The notes beneath the pieces are model-generated. The model ran no database searches and was not told the origin of the DNA. It saw only the letters and a list, made by a program, of their open reading frames with translations. This document shows, in pieces, positions 25,073-34,777 of a stretch of 64,000 bases of DNA; position 1 is the stretch's first letter, and each line of letters opens with the position of its first letter. The stretch lies in assembly GCF_004216555.1 (NCBI RefSeq), contig NZ_SGWQ01000002.1, forward strand, positions 752,208 to 816,207. Direction: 5' to 3'. The stretch comes from Herbihabitans rhizosphaerae (lineage in GTDB: Bacteria > Actinomycetota > Actinomycetes > Mycobacteriales > Pseudonocardiaceae). Position numbers and translations under genes: made by a program.

Positions 25073-26604
25073 CCTACGACGATCTACCGCGAGAGTTGAA
25101 CCTGGCGTCCCACTTCGTGGACGCGAACCTGGCCGAGCGGGCCGACCACACGGCGCTGCTCAGCCAGGGCCGGGCCACCACCTACGCCGAGTTGGCCGAG
25201 CTGACCAACAAGATCGGCAACGTGCTGCTGTCCCTCGGCGTCCGACGTGGACAGCGGGTGCTGCTCGCGCTGTCGGACGGCGTGGAGTTCGTGGCCACCT
25301 GGTACGCCGCGCAGAAGATCGGCGCGATCACCGCCGAGGTGTACACCTTCTTGCGCGCCAAGGACTACGAGTACTACCTGAACTACACCGAGGCGGTCGC
25401 TGTCATCGCGGACGCGGTGACACTCGAGCCGCTGCGCGAAGCCGGCGTGCGGGTGCCGGTGCTCGTCGCCGGAGGCGCGAGCCTGGAACTCCGCGACGGC
25501 GAGCACGCCCTGGAGACATTGACCGCCGACGCACCCGGCACGCTCGAACCCGCGCCCACCACCCGCGACGATCTCACCATCTGGAAGTTCACCACCGGCA
25601 GCACCGGCCGCCCGAAGGCCTGCCCGCACCCGACACACAGCGCGGTCCTGTCGCACGAGTGGTACGCCCGGGGCGTGCTCGACATCCAGCCCGACGACAT
25701 CGTGCTCCCGGTGCCGAAGCTGTTCTTCGGCTACGCGCGCGACCTGGCCGCGCTGTACCCGTTCGGGGTCGGCGGCGCGGGCATCGCCTTCGCCGAGCGC
25801 AGCACACCGGACAAGATCTTCGACCTGATCGAGGCGCACCGCCCGACGATCCTGGTGAACGTGCCGACGATGATGAGCGCGATGGTCGCCCATCCCCGAG
25901 CGTCCACTGTGGACATGAGTTCGCTGCGCCTGTGCACCTCGGCCGGCGAAGCCCTTCCCGCAGAGCTGCACCGCAAGTGGGACGAGGCGTTCGGCGTCGA
26001 GGTGGTGGACGGGATCGGCTCCTCGGAGGCGTACCACATCTATATCTCCAACCGGCCCGGCTCGCCGCGCCCGGGCAGTATCGGCCGCGAGGTGCCCGGC
26101 TACACCGCGCGGATCGTCGACCTGGACGGCAACACGCTGCCGGACGGCGAGGTCGGCACGCTGGAGATCACCGGCGCGACCGTGGCGCACGGCTACTACG
26201 GCGACGCCGAGAAATCGGCCGGCACGTTCTCCGGCGACACGCTGCTCACCGGTGATCTGTTCGTCCGCGACGCCGACGGCTACTTCCAGTACCGGGGGCG
26301 GGCCGACGACCTGCTGAAGGTCGGCGGCATCTGGGTCGCACCCAGCGAGATCGAGCACTGTCTGATCGGCCATCCCGACGTACTCGAATGCGCGGTGGTC
26401 GGCTACGAGCAGGACGGCCTGGTCCGCCCGCGCGCCTACGTGATCACCCGCGACGACGCGCGGCCCGATCTGGAGGCGTACGCCAAGGAGCGGCTGTCCC
26501 CGCACAAGCGGCCGCGCGACGTGCGGTTCGTGGACACGCTTCCCCGCACGGACAACGGAAAACTCGACCGCAAAGCCCTCCGCGCCCTGGACGGTGTCGC
26601 GTGA
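25066..26604 (+). CDS. Benzoate/2-aminobenzoate-CoA ligase family enzyme
   Basis: 512 residues, ANL superfamily. Motifs: KFTTGSTGRPKACPHP (ATP phosphate loop), DGIGSSEAYHIYISN, GDLFVRDADGYFQYRGRADDLLKVGG and the C-terminal lysine in PRTDNGKLDRKALR. The LFFGYARDLAALYPFGVGG segment is typical of benzoate-CoA ligases. It would activate anthranilate (from kynU) to the CoA thioester with ATP. GTG 25066 overlaps the upstream stop by 7 bases. Substrate is inferred from the gene order. Confidence 0.85.
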   Translation: MLTYDDLPRELNLASHFVDANLAERADHTALLSQGRATTYAELAELTNKIGNVLLSLGVRRGQRVLLALSDGVEFVATWYAAQKIGAITAEVYTFLRAKDYEYYLNYTEAVAVIADAVTLEPLREAGVRVPVLVAGGASLELRDGEHALETLTADAPGTLEPAPTTRDDLTIWKFTTGSTGRPKACPHPTHSAVLSHEWYARGVLDIQPDDIVLPVPKLFFGYARDLAALYPFGVGGAGIAFAERSTPDKIFDLIEAHRPTILVNVPTMMSAMVAHPRASTVDMSSLRLCTSAGEALPAELHRKWDEAFGVEVVDGIGSSEAYHIYISNRPGSPRPGSIGREVPGYTARIVDLDGNTLPDGEVGTLEITGATVAHGYYGDAEKSAGTFSGDTLLTGDLFVRDADGYFQYRGRADDLLKVGGIWVAPSEIEHCLIGHPDVLECAVVGYEQDGLVRPRAYVITRDDARPDLEAYAKERLSPHKRPRDVRFVDTLPRTDNGKLDRKALRALDGVA

Positions 26605-27308
26605 GCGACCGCGTGGTCGTGGTAACCGGTGGCACGCGCGGCATCGGCGCCGCGATCGCCGAGCGGTTTCGCGACGAGGGTGACATTGTGCTCGCCGTCG
26701 GACGCGCGGACTGCGACGTGACCGACGAGCAGGCCGTCGCCGAGTTCTTCGCCGGCGTCCTGAAAGATCACCGATGGATCGACGTGCTGGTCAACAACGC
26801 CGGCATCTCGGCAAGCGCGCCCACGCACCGCACCACGCTGGACGACTGGCGCCACCAGTGGGAGGTCAACGCGACCGGTGCGTTCTTGTGCACCCGCGCG
26901 GTCCTGCCCGGCATGCGCGGCGAGGACAGCGGGCGCATCGTGACCGTCGCGTCGACCGCCGGACTCACCGGATTCCCTTACACGGCAGCATATGGCGCGT
27001 CCAAGCACGCCGCGATCGGGCTGATGCGATCGGTCGCCGCCGAGGTCGCCGGCACCGGCGTCACCTGCAACGCGGTGTGCCCGACGTTCGTGCGCACGGA
27101 CATGACCGACCAGTCGGTCGCGCGGATCGCGGAGAAGACCGGCCGGACCGCCGAGGAGGCGGAGGACTCACTGGCCGACGCGTCCGCGCTGGGCCGGCTG
27201 CTGGAGCCGGACGAGGTCGCGCACGCCGTGGCGTTCCTGGCCGCGCCCGAGTCGGCCGCGATCAACGGCCACGCACTGGTCCTCGACGGAGGAGGAAGCA
27301 CCGCATGA
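26601..27308 (+). CDS. Short-chain dehydrogenase/reductase (FabG-like)
   Basis: 235 residues. TGGTRGIGAAIA binds the dinucleotide, NNAGIS is the structural motif, and the catalytic YxxxK is in YTAAYGASKHA; the end has INGHALVLDGGGSTA. In this operon it likely handles a 3-hydroxyacyl-CoA or cyclic ketone step of the beta-oxidation-like segment. GTGA overlap with the ligase stop and ATGA overlap with the next gene show tight coupling. Confidence 0.85.
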   Translation: MSDRVVVVTGGTRGIGAAIAERFRDEGDIVLAVGRADCDVTDEQAVAEFFAGVLKDHRWIDVLVNNAGISASAPTHRTTLDDWRHQWEVNATGAFLCTRAVLPGMRGEDSGRIVTVASTAGLTGFPYTAAYGASKHAAIGLMRSVAAEVAGTGVTCNAVCPTFVRTDMTDQSVARIAEKTGRTAEEAEDSLADASALGRLLEPDEVAHAVAFLAAPESAAINGHALVLDGGGSTA

Positions 27309-28132
27309 GCCCGTTCCGCGCGTCACCCGGTTTCACCGAGGACTGGCGGCACTTCGACTTCGAGGTGGCCGACGGTGTGGCCACCGTGACCCTGTCGCGG
27401 CCGGACAAGCTGAACGCGCTGACCTTCGACGTGTACGCCGACCTGCGCGACCTGCTCGCCGAACTGCCGCACCGGGGTGACGCCAAGGTGCTGGTGATCA
27501 CCGGCCAGGGGCGCGGCTTCTGCTCCGGCGGGGACGTCGAGGAGATCATCGGCGAGCTGCGGAAGATGTCCTCATCGGAGCTGCTGGAGTTCACCAGGAT
27601 GACCGGCGCCGTGGTGAAGGCGCTGCGCGAGTGCCCGCTGCCGGTGATCGCCGCGATCAACGGGATCGCGGCCGGCGCCGGCTCGGTGATCGCGCTGGCG
27701 TCGGACTTCCGGCTGCTCGCCGAGTCGGCATCATTCGCGTTCCTGTTCACGAAGGTGGGCCTGGCCGGCGCGGACATGGGCTCGGCGTACCTGCTCCCCC
27801 GGCTCGTCGGGCTGGGCAGGGCGACCGAGCTGCTGATCCTCGGTGACAAGATCGACTCCGCCCGCGCGGACGCCGTCGGGCTCGCCACGCAGGTCGTGCC
27901 GGACGCCGAACTCGGTGCCACGGCGGAGAAACTGGCCCGCCGGCTGGCCGACGGACCGGCGCTCGCCTACGCCACCACGAAGGTGCTGCTGACCCGCGAG
28001 CTGGACATGGACCTGGGCAGCGCGATCGAGCTGGAGGCGATCACCCAGGCGCTGCTGATGACCACCGACGACCACCGCGAGTTCTACCGCGCCTGGTCCG
28101 AGGGCCGCCGTCCACAGTGGACCGGGAGGTGA
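27305..28132 (+). CDS. Enoyl-CoA hydratase/isomerase family protein
   Basis: 275 residues, crotonase fold: VTLSRPDKLNALTFDVYADL, the oxyanion-hole GRGFCSGGDVEEI and INGIAAGAGSVIALASDFRL, then VGLAGADMGSAYLLPRLVG. It is expected to hydrate an alicyclic enoyl-CoA or open the ring after partial reduction. Both ends overlap or abut neighbours in the operon. Exact reaction not determinable from sequence. Confidence 0.85.
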   Translation: MSPFRASPGFTEDWRHFDFEVADGVATVTLSRPDKLNALTFDVYADLRDLLAELPHRGDAKVLVITGQGRGFCSGGDVEEIIGELRKMSSSELLEFTRMTGAVVKALRECPLPVIAAINGIAAGAGSVIALASDFRLLAESASFAFLFTKVGLAGADMGSAYLLPRLVGLGRATELLILGDKIDSARADAVGLATQVVPDAELGATAEKLARRLADGPALAYATTKVLLTRELDMDLGSAIELEAITQALLMTTDDHREFYRAWSEGRRPQWTGR

Positions 28133-28137
28133 ACGGC

Positions 28138-28548
28138 GTGACCCCGCATCGAATCGTCGACGTGCCGGGGCTGCCCGAGCCGGTCGGCTTCGCGCACGCC
28201 GTGGTGGCGGCACCCGGCCGGACGGTGTACCTCGGCGGGCAGACCGCGCAGGGGTCAGGCGGCGCCATCACCGGTGCCACCATGGCCGAGCAGTTCGACG
28301 TGGCGGCCGGCAACGTGATCGCCGCGCTGACCGCGGCCGGCGGCTCGCCGGAGCACCTGGTGCGGTTGACCTTCTACGTGACCGACGTGCGCGAGTACCG
28401 CGACGCGCTGGCCGACCTCGGCCCGCTGTACCGCCGCCACTTCGGCCGGCACTACCCCGCGATCGCGCTGTTCGGCGTCGCCGCGTTGTTCGACGACGCG
28501 GCCAAGATCGAGCTGCTCGCCACGGCCGTCATCCCGGAGGCGACATGA
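28138..28548 (+). CDS. RidA-family enamine/imine deaminase
   Basis: 136 residues of the YjgF/YER057c/UK114 family (VYLGGQTAQGSGGAI; NVIAALTAAGGSPEHLVRLTFYVTD; HYPAIALFGVAAL). RidA enzymes hydrolyse enamines or imines to ketones and ammonia. The 2-aminobenzoyl-CoA pathway gives an amino-oxo-cyclohexene-CoA, a vinylogous enamine, so a deaminating RidA here makes chemical sense (inference). I chose GTG 28138, preceded by GGGAGG; GTG 28129 would give a GTGA overlap and is possible. Confidence 0.85.
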   Translation: MTPHRIVDVPGLPEPVGFAHAVVAAPGRTVYLGGQTAQGSGGAITGATMAEQFDVAAGNVIAALTAAGGSPEHLVRLTFYVTDVREYRDALADLGPLYRRHFGRHYPAIALFGVAALFDDAAKIELLATAVIPEAT

Positions 28549-29654
28549 CCGACCTGCTCCGGAACGCGGAAACCGTTGCCGAACAACACCTTTCGGCCAT
28601 CGCGGCGCGCGGCGAGCCGGGGCGGGTGAACCGGGCACTGGTCGCCGCCATCGCCGACGCCGGCCTGTTCGGCCCGGTCTTCCCGACCGTCGACGGTGCC
28701 CATGTCCCCGGATCGGCCGTCGATCTGTGCCTGCTGCGTGAGGGGCTCGCCCGGCACTGCACCGAGGCGGAGACGACGCTCGCCGTGCAGGGACTCGGTG
28801 CCTACCCGATCCTCACCGACGGCGCCCCCGACGTGGTCGTCGAGTGGATCCCGCGGCTCGCGGCGGGCATCGCGGTCGCCGGATTCGCGCTGACCGAGCC
28901 GGACGCCGGCTCCGACGTCGCGGCGCTCGCGCTGGCCGCCACCCCGGACGGCGACGGATTCCGGCTGACCGGTGAGAAGTGCTTCATCTCGCACGCGCCC
29001 GACGCCGACGTGTACTCCGTGTTCGCGCGCACCTCGGAGAACGGGTCGCGCGGCATCACGGCCTTCGCGGTCCCGGCTGACTCGACCGGCCTGTCCGGCA
29101 AGCGCACCAGGCTCGTCGCGCCACACGCGATCGGCCGGCTCGTGTTCGACGGCGTGTCCGTGCCGGCGAGCCACGTGCTCGGCGAGATCGGCGGCGGCAT
29201 GCGGGTGGCGATGAAGACGCTCAACCGCTTCCGGCCCAGCGTCGGCGCGTTCGCCGTCGGCATGGCGCAGGCGGCACTCGACGCCGCGATCGCACACGCC
29301 GGCACGCGCACCGCGTTCGGCCGGCGCCTGCACGAGTTCCAGGGCGTGTCACACCAGCTCGCCGACGTCGCCACGAAGATCGCCGCCGCACGGCTGCTGG
29401 TCCGCGACGCGGCGGCCAACTACGACGCCGATCCGTCCGGCCCGACCGTCGCGCGCACGTCGGCCATGGCCAAGCTGTTCGCCACCGAGACCGCGCAGCA
29501 CGCCGTGGACGTCGCGATCCAGGTGCACGGCGCCAAGGCGCTCGAGGAAGGCCACCCGCTGGAGCACCTGTACCGCGAGGTCCGCGCGCCGCGGATCTAC
29601 GAGGGCGCCTCCGAGGTACAGCGCGAGATCATCGCCCGAGAACTGTTCCGCTGA
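28545..29654 (+). CDS. Acyl-CoA dehydrogenase
   Basis: 369 residues. FALTEPDAGSDVAALAL and GEKCFISHAPDADVY bind FAD and substrate, RTAFGRRLHEFQGVSHQLAD and QVHGAKALEEGHPLEHLYRE are typical of the C-terminal domain, and YEGASEVQREIIARELFR ends the protein, with a Glu (YEGASE) at the catalytic-base position. It likely introduces a double bond in an alicyclic acyl-CoA or closes a beta-oxidation cycle. Last gene of the rightward operon; its 3' end overlaps speE by 26 bp on the opposite strand. Confidence 0.85.
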   Translation: MTDLLRNAETVAEQHLSAIAARGEPGRVNRALVAAIADAGLFGPVFPTVDGAHVPGSAVDLCLLREGLARHCTEAETTLAVQGLGAYPILTDGAPDVVVEWIPRLAAGIAVAGFALTEPDAGSDVAALALAATPDGDGFRLTGEKCFISHAPDADVYSVFARTSENGSRGITAFAVPADSTGLSGKRTRLVAPHAIGRLVFDGVSVPASHVLGEIGGGMRVAMKTLNRFRPSVGAFAVGMAQAALDAAIAHAGTRTAFGRRLHEFQGVSHQLADVATKIAAARLLVRDAAANYDADPSGPTVARTSAMAKLFATETAQHAVDVAIQVHGAKALEEGHPLEHLYREVRAPRIYEGASEVQREIIARELFR

Positions 29655-30498
29655 CCAGCGTGTGCGGCGGCACGAGCCGACCGGCCAGCGTCGCCGCGTC
29701 GATCGACTCAGGGCGGTACGGCAGCGCGTCGAGTCGCTTGACCAGGGGCGGGTCGACCTCGTCCGCGCGCCCGTAAAGAAAAGCCCACTCGTGCTCGTCC
29801 GATCCGAAGTAGACGGTCGTGCCGAACACCTCGTGGAACCGTCGCCAGGCCAGCTTCAACGTGTCGTTGCGCCACAGTGTCGGGCAGCCGGCCTGGGCCG
29901 CCACCACCCCGCCGGACGTGGTGATCTCCTTGCACAGCGCCAGAAACTCCGCGCCGTAGAGCCGGTTGTGCTGCGCGTCAGTGTCCGCCTGCTCATCCGG
30001 CAGATCCACCACGACCACGTCGTACCGCGCGCCGTCCGTGGTAGCCGCCAGATCGCGGACCCAGGCGTACCCGTCGGCGTAGTGCACCCGGACGGCGCCG
30101 TCACCGGCCACCGCGGCGGCCAGCTCGGACGGCGTGTACCCGTACGGCAGGTGCCGCGCGCACGCCTCCACGCACTCGCGATCGATGTCCACGTGGTCCA
30201 CCGTGCTCGCCCCGGCCGCGACCGCGAGCTGGCTCGCCACACCCTCGCTGGAGCCGATCACCAGCACCCGCTCCAGCCGCTCGGCGAGCAGGAACGCCGG
30301 CACCATCAGCGCCTCGTGATAGACGAGCTGGCTCAGCTCGGCGCTCTGCCGCTCGTCGTCGCAGAACAGCGTGACACCGTGGGTGGTGCGCGCGATCAGC
30401 AGCCGCTGGAACGCCGTCTCTGCCTCGAAGAGCACCTCATCGACGCGCCACACCCGCTCAAGGCCGTCGCCCAGCGGCTCGGCCACTACTCGGGTCAC
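29629..30498 (-). CDS. speE: Spermidine synthase-like aminopropyltransferase
   Basis: 289 residues with a Rossmann methyltransferase-like fold: VLVIGSSEGVASQLA (the aminopropyl donor site), VDHVDIDRECVEACARHLP, and RYDVVVVDLPDEQAD at the catalytic Asp region, which is DLPDE instead of the common DSTDP. It would transfer an aminopropyl group from decarboxylated S-adenosylmethionine to a diamine. Its GTG overlaps the speD stop by four bases, so the pair is an operon for polyamine synthesis. The acceptor may differ from putrescine. Confidence 0.8.
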   Translation of the reverse strand: MTRVVAEPLGDGLERVWRVDEVLFEAETAFQRLLIARTTHGVTLFCDDERQSAELSQLVYHEALMVPAFLLAERLERVLVIGSSEGVASQLAVAAGASTVDHVDIDRECVEACARHLPYGYTPSELAAAVAGDGAVRVHYADGYAWVRDLAATTDGARYDVVVVDLPDEQADTDAQHNRLYGAEFLALCKEITTSGGVVAAQAGCPTLWRNDTLKLAWRRFHEVFGTTVYFGSDEHEWAFLYGRADEVDPPLVKRLDALPYRPESIDAATLAGRLVPPHTLVSGTVLGR

Positions 30499-30869
30499 GC
30501 GCCGACTCCTCGGTTGATCACTGTCGACCGCACGTCGTCGGTGTGTAACCTCTCGGCGAGCAGCCGCAGCGCCTCGACCGGACGCGCGCGGTCACCGCAG
30601 GTGAAGATGTCCACGAACGCCGCGCCCTTCTCCGGATAGGTGTGCACGGACGCGTGCGACTCCGACAGCAGCGCGAGCACGGTCACGCCCTGCGGCTCGA
30701 ACCGTTTGGACACGACCTCGCACACGGTCGCCTTCGCCTCGATCAGCGCGCTGCTCAGCGCCTCCCGAAGCAACGCCTCGTCGTCCAGCAGCCCCGGGTC
30801 GACGCCGTACAGCTCAGCGAGCACGTGCTGCCCGGTGAACGGCATCGCCGCGGTCAGGTTCCCATGCAC
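30495..30869 (-). CDS. speD: S-adenosylmethionine decarboxylase proenzyme
   Basis: 124 residues, the short prokaryotic class. FTGQHVLAELYGVDPGLLDD opens the protein, and the processing site is in LLSESHASVHTYPEKGAAFVD, where self-cleavage before Ser would generate the pyruvoyl cofactor. It supplies the aminopropyl donor for speE. GTG start. The next gene upstream (CBS protein) is 25 bp away on the same strand. Confidence 0.93.
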   Translation of the reverse strand: MHGNLTAAMPFTGQHVLAELYGVDPGLLDDEALLREALSSALIEAKATVCEVVSKRFEPQGVTVLALLSESHASVHTYPEKGAAFVDIFTCGDRARPVEALRLLAERLHTDDVRSTVINRGVGA

Positions 30870-30893
30870 ATCCGCAGATTACGGGGCACCTGG

Positions 30894-31322
30894 TCACCCT
30901 TGGGTGATGTAGGCCTGCAACTGGCTGCGTTCCTGGTCGAGCTGGCTGATCCGGCTCTTCACCACGTCGCCGATGCTGACGATGCCGATCAGCTCGCCGT
31001 CCGAGACGACCGGCACGTGCCGGATCCGCCGCTCGGTCATCAGCACGGTGAGGCTGTCCACGGTGTCGTCCGGCGTGCAGGTGACCACGGCCGCGGTCAT
31101 GATCTCCGCGACCGGCCGTTCCAGCAGCTCAGCGCCATGATCGGCCAGCCGGCGCACGACGTCCCGCTCGGAGACGATGCCGGCCAGCCCGTCCGGCCCG
31201 ACCACCACCACGGCGCCGATGTTGTGCTCGGAGAGTGTTCTCAGCAGCTCTGCTACCGACATCTGGGGGTCGACGGTCGCAACGTCGGAACCCTTGCCTC
31301 GCAACACATCCGCGATGCGCAT
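30894..31322 (-). CDS. CBS-pair domain protein
   Basis: 142 residues made of two CBS domains (VDPQMSVAELLRTLSEHNIGAVVV; GLAGIVSERDVVRRLADHG; HVPVVSDGELIGIVSIGDVVK), with a short coiled C-terminus. Such proteins bind adenosyl ligands and act as energy or redox sensors. I chose ATG 31322, which has GGAGG eight bases upstream; a longer frame to 31694 lacks support. A link with speD/speE (S-adenosyl ligands) is possible but only positional. Confidence 0.85.
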   Translation of the reverse strand: MRIADVLRGKGSDVATVDPQMSVAELLRTLSEHNIGAVVVVGPDGLAGIVSERDVVRRLADHGAELLERPVAEIMTAAVVTCTPDDTVDSLTVLMTERRIRHVPVVSDGELIGIVSIGDVVKSRISQLDQERSQLQAYITQG

Positions 31323-31551
31323 GTCGCTCGCCTCCGATCCTCGACGGTCCGGTGACACGGTGCCGGTAGTGCACCTTTCAAGCACAGTAGCGGCCGAACC
31401 GGGCATTGCGGAAGATCGAACCGATCGGCGGCACGCACTCACCCGTTCGCGCACATCTCGGCATTCCCGAATACGCATCTGGGAATAACTTCGGCGATCG
31501 TCACGGGATCGGAGCCTTGTAACCGACGCCCCCACCAGTAACGATGACAAC

Positions 31552-31578
31552 TCACACACCCTCGTACGCGGTGTGTGA
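31552..31578. promoter_or_regulatory. 9-9-9 inverted repeat in the M14 peptidase leader
   Basis: TCACACACC (31552-31560) and GGTGTGTGA (31570-31578) are perfect inverted repeats around CTCGTACGC, which itself contains the palindrome CGTACG. It ends ~15 bases before a ribosome-site-led ORF. Likely an operator or an RNA hairpin controlling the secreted protease locus; no regulator gene is adjacent. Confidence 0.45.
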
Positions 31579-31593
31579 CCTCGGGAGGAACGC

Positions 31594-31665
31594 ATGGCCT
31601 GTCGACATGCTCCCCAGCTCCGCAAGTACCTTCGCCGCGCCACGGCGCGGGACGCCGCGGGCTGA
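31594..31665 (+). CDS. Possible 23-residue leader peptide
   Basis: ATG 31594 follows GGGAGGAA closely and encodes a basic 23-residue peptide starting MACRHAPQLR and ending RDAAG. It sits between the inverted repeat and the M14 peptidase gene. It might be a translated leader. The start is uncertain and no homology is recognised. Confidence 0.25.
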   Translation: MACRHAPQLRKYLRRATARDAAG

Positions 31666-31779
31666 GCTCCCGCCGCTCGGTGACACCGGGACACCGGTGC
31701 CGAGGGCCCGAGCGGATTCCTGTTTCACATCCTTCCTCCGGCGCCGCATGCCCGGCGCTCCCCCTGTTGGAGGTCTCAC

Positions 31780-33432
31780 GTGAGACGAACACGTCTGTCC
31801 ATCCTGGCCGGCGCCATCGCGGCGTTGACCGTCATGGTGCCGCTCGGCGCTGGCGCCGAGGCACCACCACCCACCGATCAGGCGGCCGAGTACCGGGTCG
31901 CCGATGTCCGAACCGTGCAGGCACGCGACGCGATCACCAAGACCGGCGTCGCGGTCAACTCCTCCGAGCACGGTGCCCTGCACATCACCGCAACACAGCA
32001 GGAGGTCGACAAGATCAAGGCGCTCGGCTACACGGTCGAGCGCGAAGCCTCCGGAGTGCGTGAGGTGACACCGCGCGGTGCGGCCGGGATCAACGACTTC
32101 CCGCCCGCGGACGCCGGGTACCACAACTACGCGGAGATGACCGCGGAGATCGACAAGGCGGTGCGCGACCATCCCGGGCTGATCACCAAGCAGGTGTACG
32201 GCAGGTCGCACGAGGGCCGCGACCTGATCGCGTTGAAGATCTCCGACAACGCGGGTACCGACGAGGACGAGCCGGAGGTGCTGTTCACCCACCACCAGCA
32301 CGCCCGCGAGCACCTCACCGTCGAGATGGCGCTGTACCTGACAAACCTGTTCACCGACAGCTACGGCAGCGACTCGGCGATCAAGTCCATGGTGGACAGC
32401 CGGGAGATCTGGATCCTGCCGGACGTCAACCCGGACGGCGGCGAGTTCGACATCTCCACCGGCACCTACAAGGGCTGGCGCAAGAACCGGCAGCCGAACT
32501 CCGGCTCGTCGTACGTCGGCACGGACCTCAACCGCAACTGGGCGTACAAATGGGGCTGCTGTGGCGGCTCGTCGGGCAGCACGTCCAGCGACACCTACCG
32601 CGGCACGGCCGGCGAGTCGGCACCCGAGGTGAAGGCGATCGCGAACTTCGTGCGCGGCCGCAACATCCTCGGCAAGCAGCAGATCACCACCGCGATCGAC
32701 TTCCACACGTTCAGCGAGCTGGTGCTGTGGCCGTACGGCTACACCAACGACGACACCGCACCCGGATTGACCGCGGACGATCAGCGGGTGTTCTCCACGA
32801 TCGGCCGCGCGATGGCGCAGACCAACGGGTACACGCCGGAGCAGGCCTCCGACCTGTACATCACCGACGGCTCGATCGACGACTGGCTGTGGGGCGACCA
32901 ACGGATCTACTCGTACACGTTCGAGATGTTCCCGCGCTCCGGCGGCATCGACGGCTTCTACCCCGGCGACGAGGTGATCGCCAGGGAGACCTCGCGCAAC
33001 AAGGCGGCGGTCATGCACCTGCTGTCGCTGTCGGACTGTCCCAAGCGGGCGATCGGCCAGACCTGTGGCGACACCACGCCGCCCGGCAGGTCCTTCGAGA
33101 ACACCAACAACGTGAACATCCCGGACGCCGGTGCCGCGATCACCAGCGATGTCGGCGTCACCGGTATCGCCGGCAACGCGCCGTCCGCCCTCAAGGTGGA
33201 CGTGGACATCAAGCACAGCTATCGAGGCGACCTGGTCATCGACCTGATCGCACCCGATGGAAGCGCCTACCGACTCAAGAACTCCAGTTCGTCGGACAGC
33301 GCGGACAACGTGATCGCCAGCTACAACGTCAACGCCTCCAGCGAGGCCGCCAACGGAACCTGGAAACTCCGCGTCCAGGACGTCTACCGGGTCGACACCG
33401 GCTACCTCGACAGCTGGAAGGTCACCTTCTGA
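31780..33432 (+). CDS. Secreted M14 zinc carboxypeptidase with C-terminal P domain
   Basis: 550 residues. Signal peptide to about residue 26, a short pro-region, then the M14 domain: zinc ligands in HAREH (H174, E177) and DFHTFSE (H309), substrate-binding DLNRNW, and the catalytic Glu in YTFEMFP (E382). After a Cys-containing linker comes a ~115-residue proprotein-convertase P domain ([16 protein letters not shown] to the end). Likely releases C-terminal residues from extracellular peptides. The P domain is almost identical to that of the next gene. GTG start shortly after GGAGGTC. Confidence 0.93.
   Translation: MRRTRLSILAGAIAALTVMVPLGAGAEAPPPTDQAAEYRVADVRTVQARDAITKTGVAVNSSEHGALHITATQQEVDKIKALGYTVEREASGVREVTPRGAAGINDFPPADAGYHNYAEMTAEIDKAVRDHPGLITKQVYGRSHEGRDLIALKISDNAGTDEDEPEVLFTHHQHAREHLTVEMALYLTNLFTDSYGSDSAIKSMVDSREIWILPDVNPDGGEFDISTGTYKGWRKNRQPNSGSSYVGTDLNRNWAYKWGCCGGSSGSTSSDTYRGTAGESAPEVKAIANFVRGRNILGKQQITTAIDFHTFSELVLWPYGYTNDDTAPGLTADDQRVFSTIGRAMAQTNGYTPEQASDLYITDGSIDDWLWGDQRIYSYTFEMFPRSGGIDGFYPGDEVIARETSRNKAAVMHLLSLSDCPKRAIGQTCGDTTPPGRSFENTNNVNIPDAGAAITSDVGVTGIAGNAPSALKVDVDIKHSYRGDLVIDLIAPDGSAYRLKNSSSSDSADNVIASYNVNASSEAANGTWKLRVQDVYRVDTGYLDSWKVTF
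33091..33432 (+). repeat. P-domain direct repeat, copy 1
   Basis: Encodes the P domain of the M14 peptidase. It aligns base for base with 34361-34702 (offset 1270, no gaps). The last 128 bases before the stop (33304-33431) are identical to copy 2, including third codon positions, while the 5' part differs at scattered synonymous and a few nonsynonymous sites. Confidence 0.9.
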
Positions 33433-33439
33433 AAGCTCG

Positions 33440-33480
33440 CGAGGGTGGGAGGTGTTGTCTCACAACGGTTCCCACCCTCG
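33440..33480 (+). terminator. Strong hairpin between the two P-domain protease genes
   Basis: CGAGGGTGGGA and TCCCACCCTCG form an 11-bp perfect stem. An inner GTTGT/ACAAC stem with loop CTC stacks on top across a GGT/GGT internal loop. It lies 8 bases after the M14 stop. No U-tract. Confidence 0.65.
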
Positions 33481-33487
33481 GAGGTAG

Positions 33488-34702
<1,215 letters not shown>

Positions 34703-34729
34703 TTCTGTTGTGACACAACGGAAATCCGA

Positions 34730-34760
34730 GCTGGGCCCGTCCGCGGTGGACGGGCCCAGC
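34730..34760 (+). terminator. Perfect 13-bp hairpin terminator
   Basis: GCTGGGCCCGTCC and GGACGGGCCCAGC pair perfectly around a GCGGT loop, 28 bases after the trypsin-like gene stop. A separate small palindrome GTTGTGACACAAC precedes it at ~34707. Confidence 0.75.
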
Positions 34761-34777
34761 CTGTGTCAGGATGACGT

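Larger units (their letters stand above)
31323..31779. other. 457-bp stretch without a standard gene
   Basis: This holds the promoter of the CBS gene (left part) and the long leader of the M14 peptidase (right part). Visible items are an inverted repeat at 31552-31578, a 23-codon ORF at 31594 and GC-rich self-complementary DNA at ~31675-31705. Longer frames here have arginine/proline-rich shadow composition. Confidence 0.6.
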
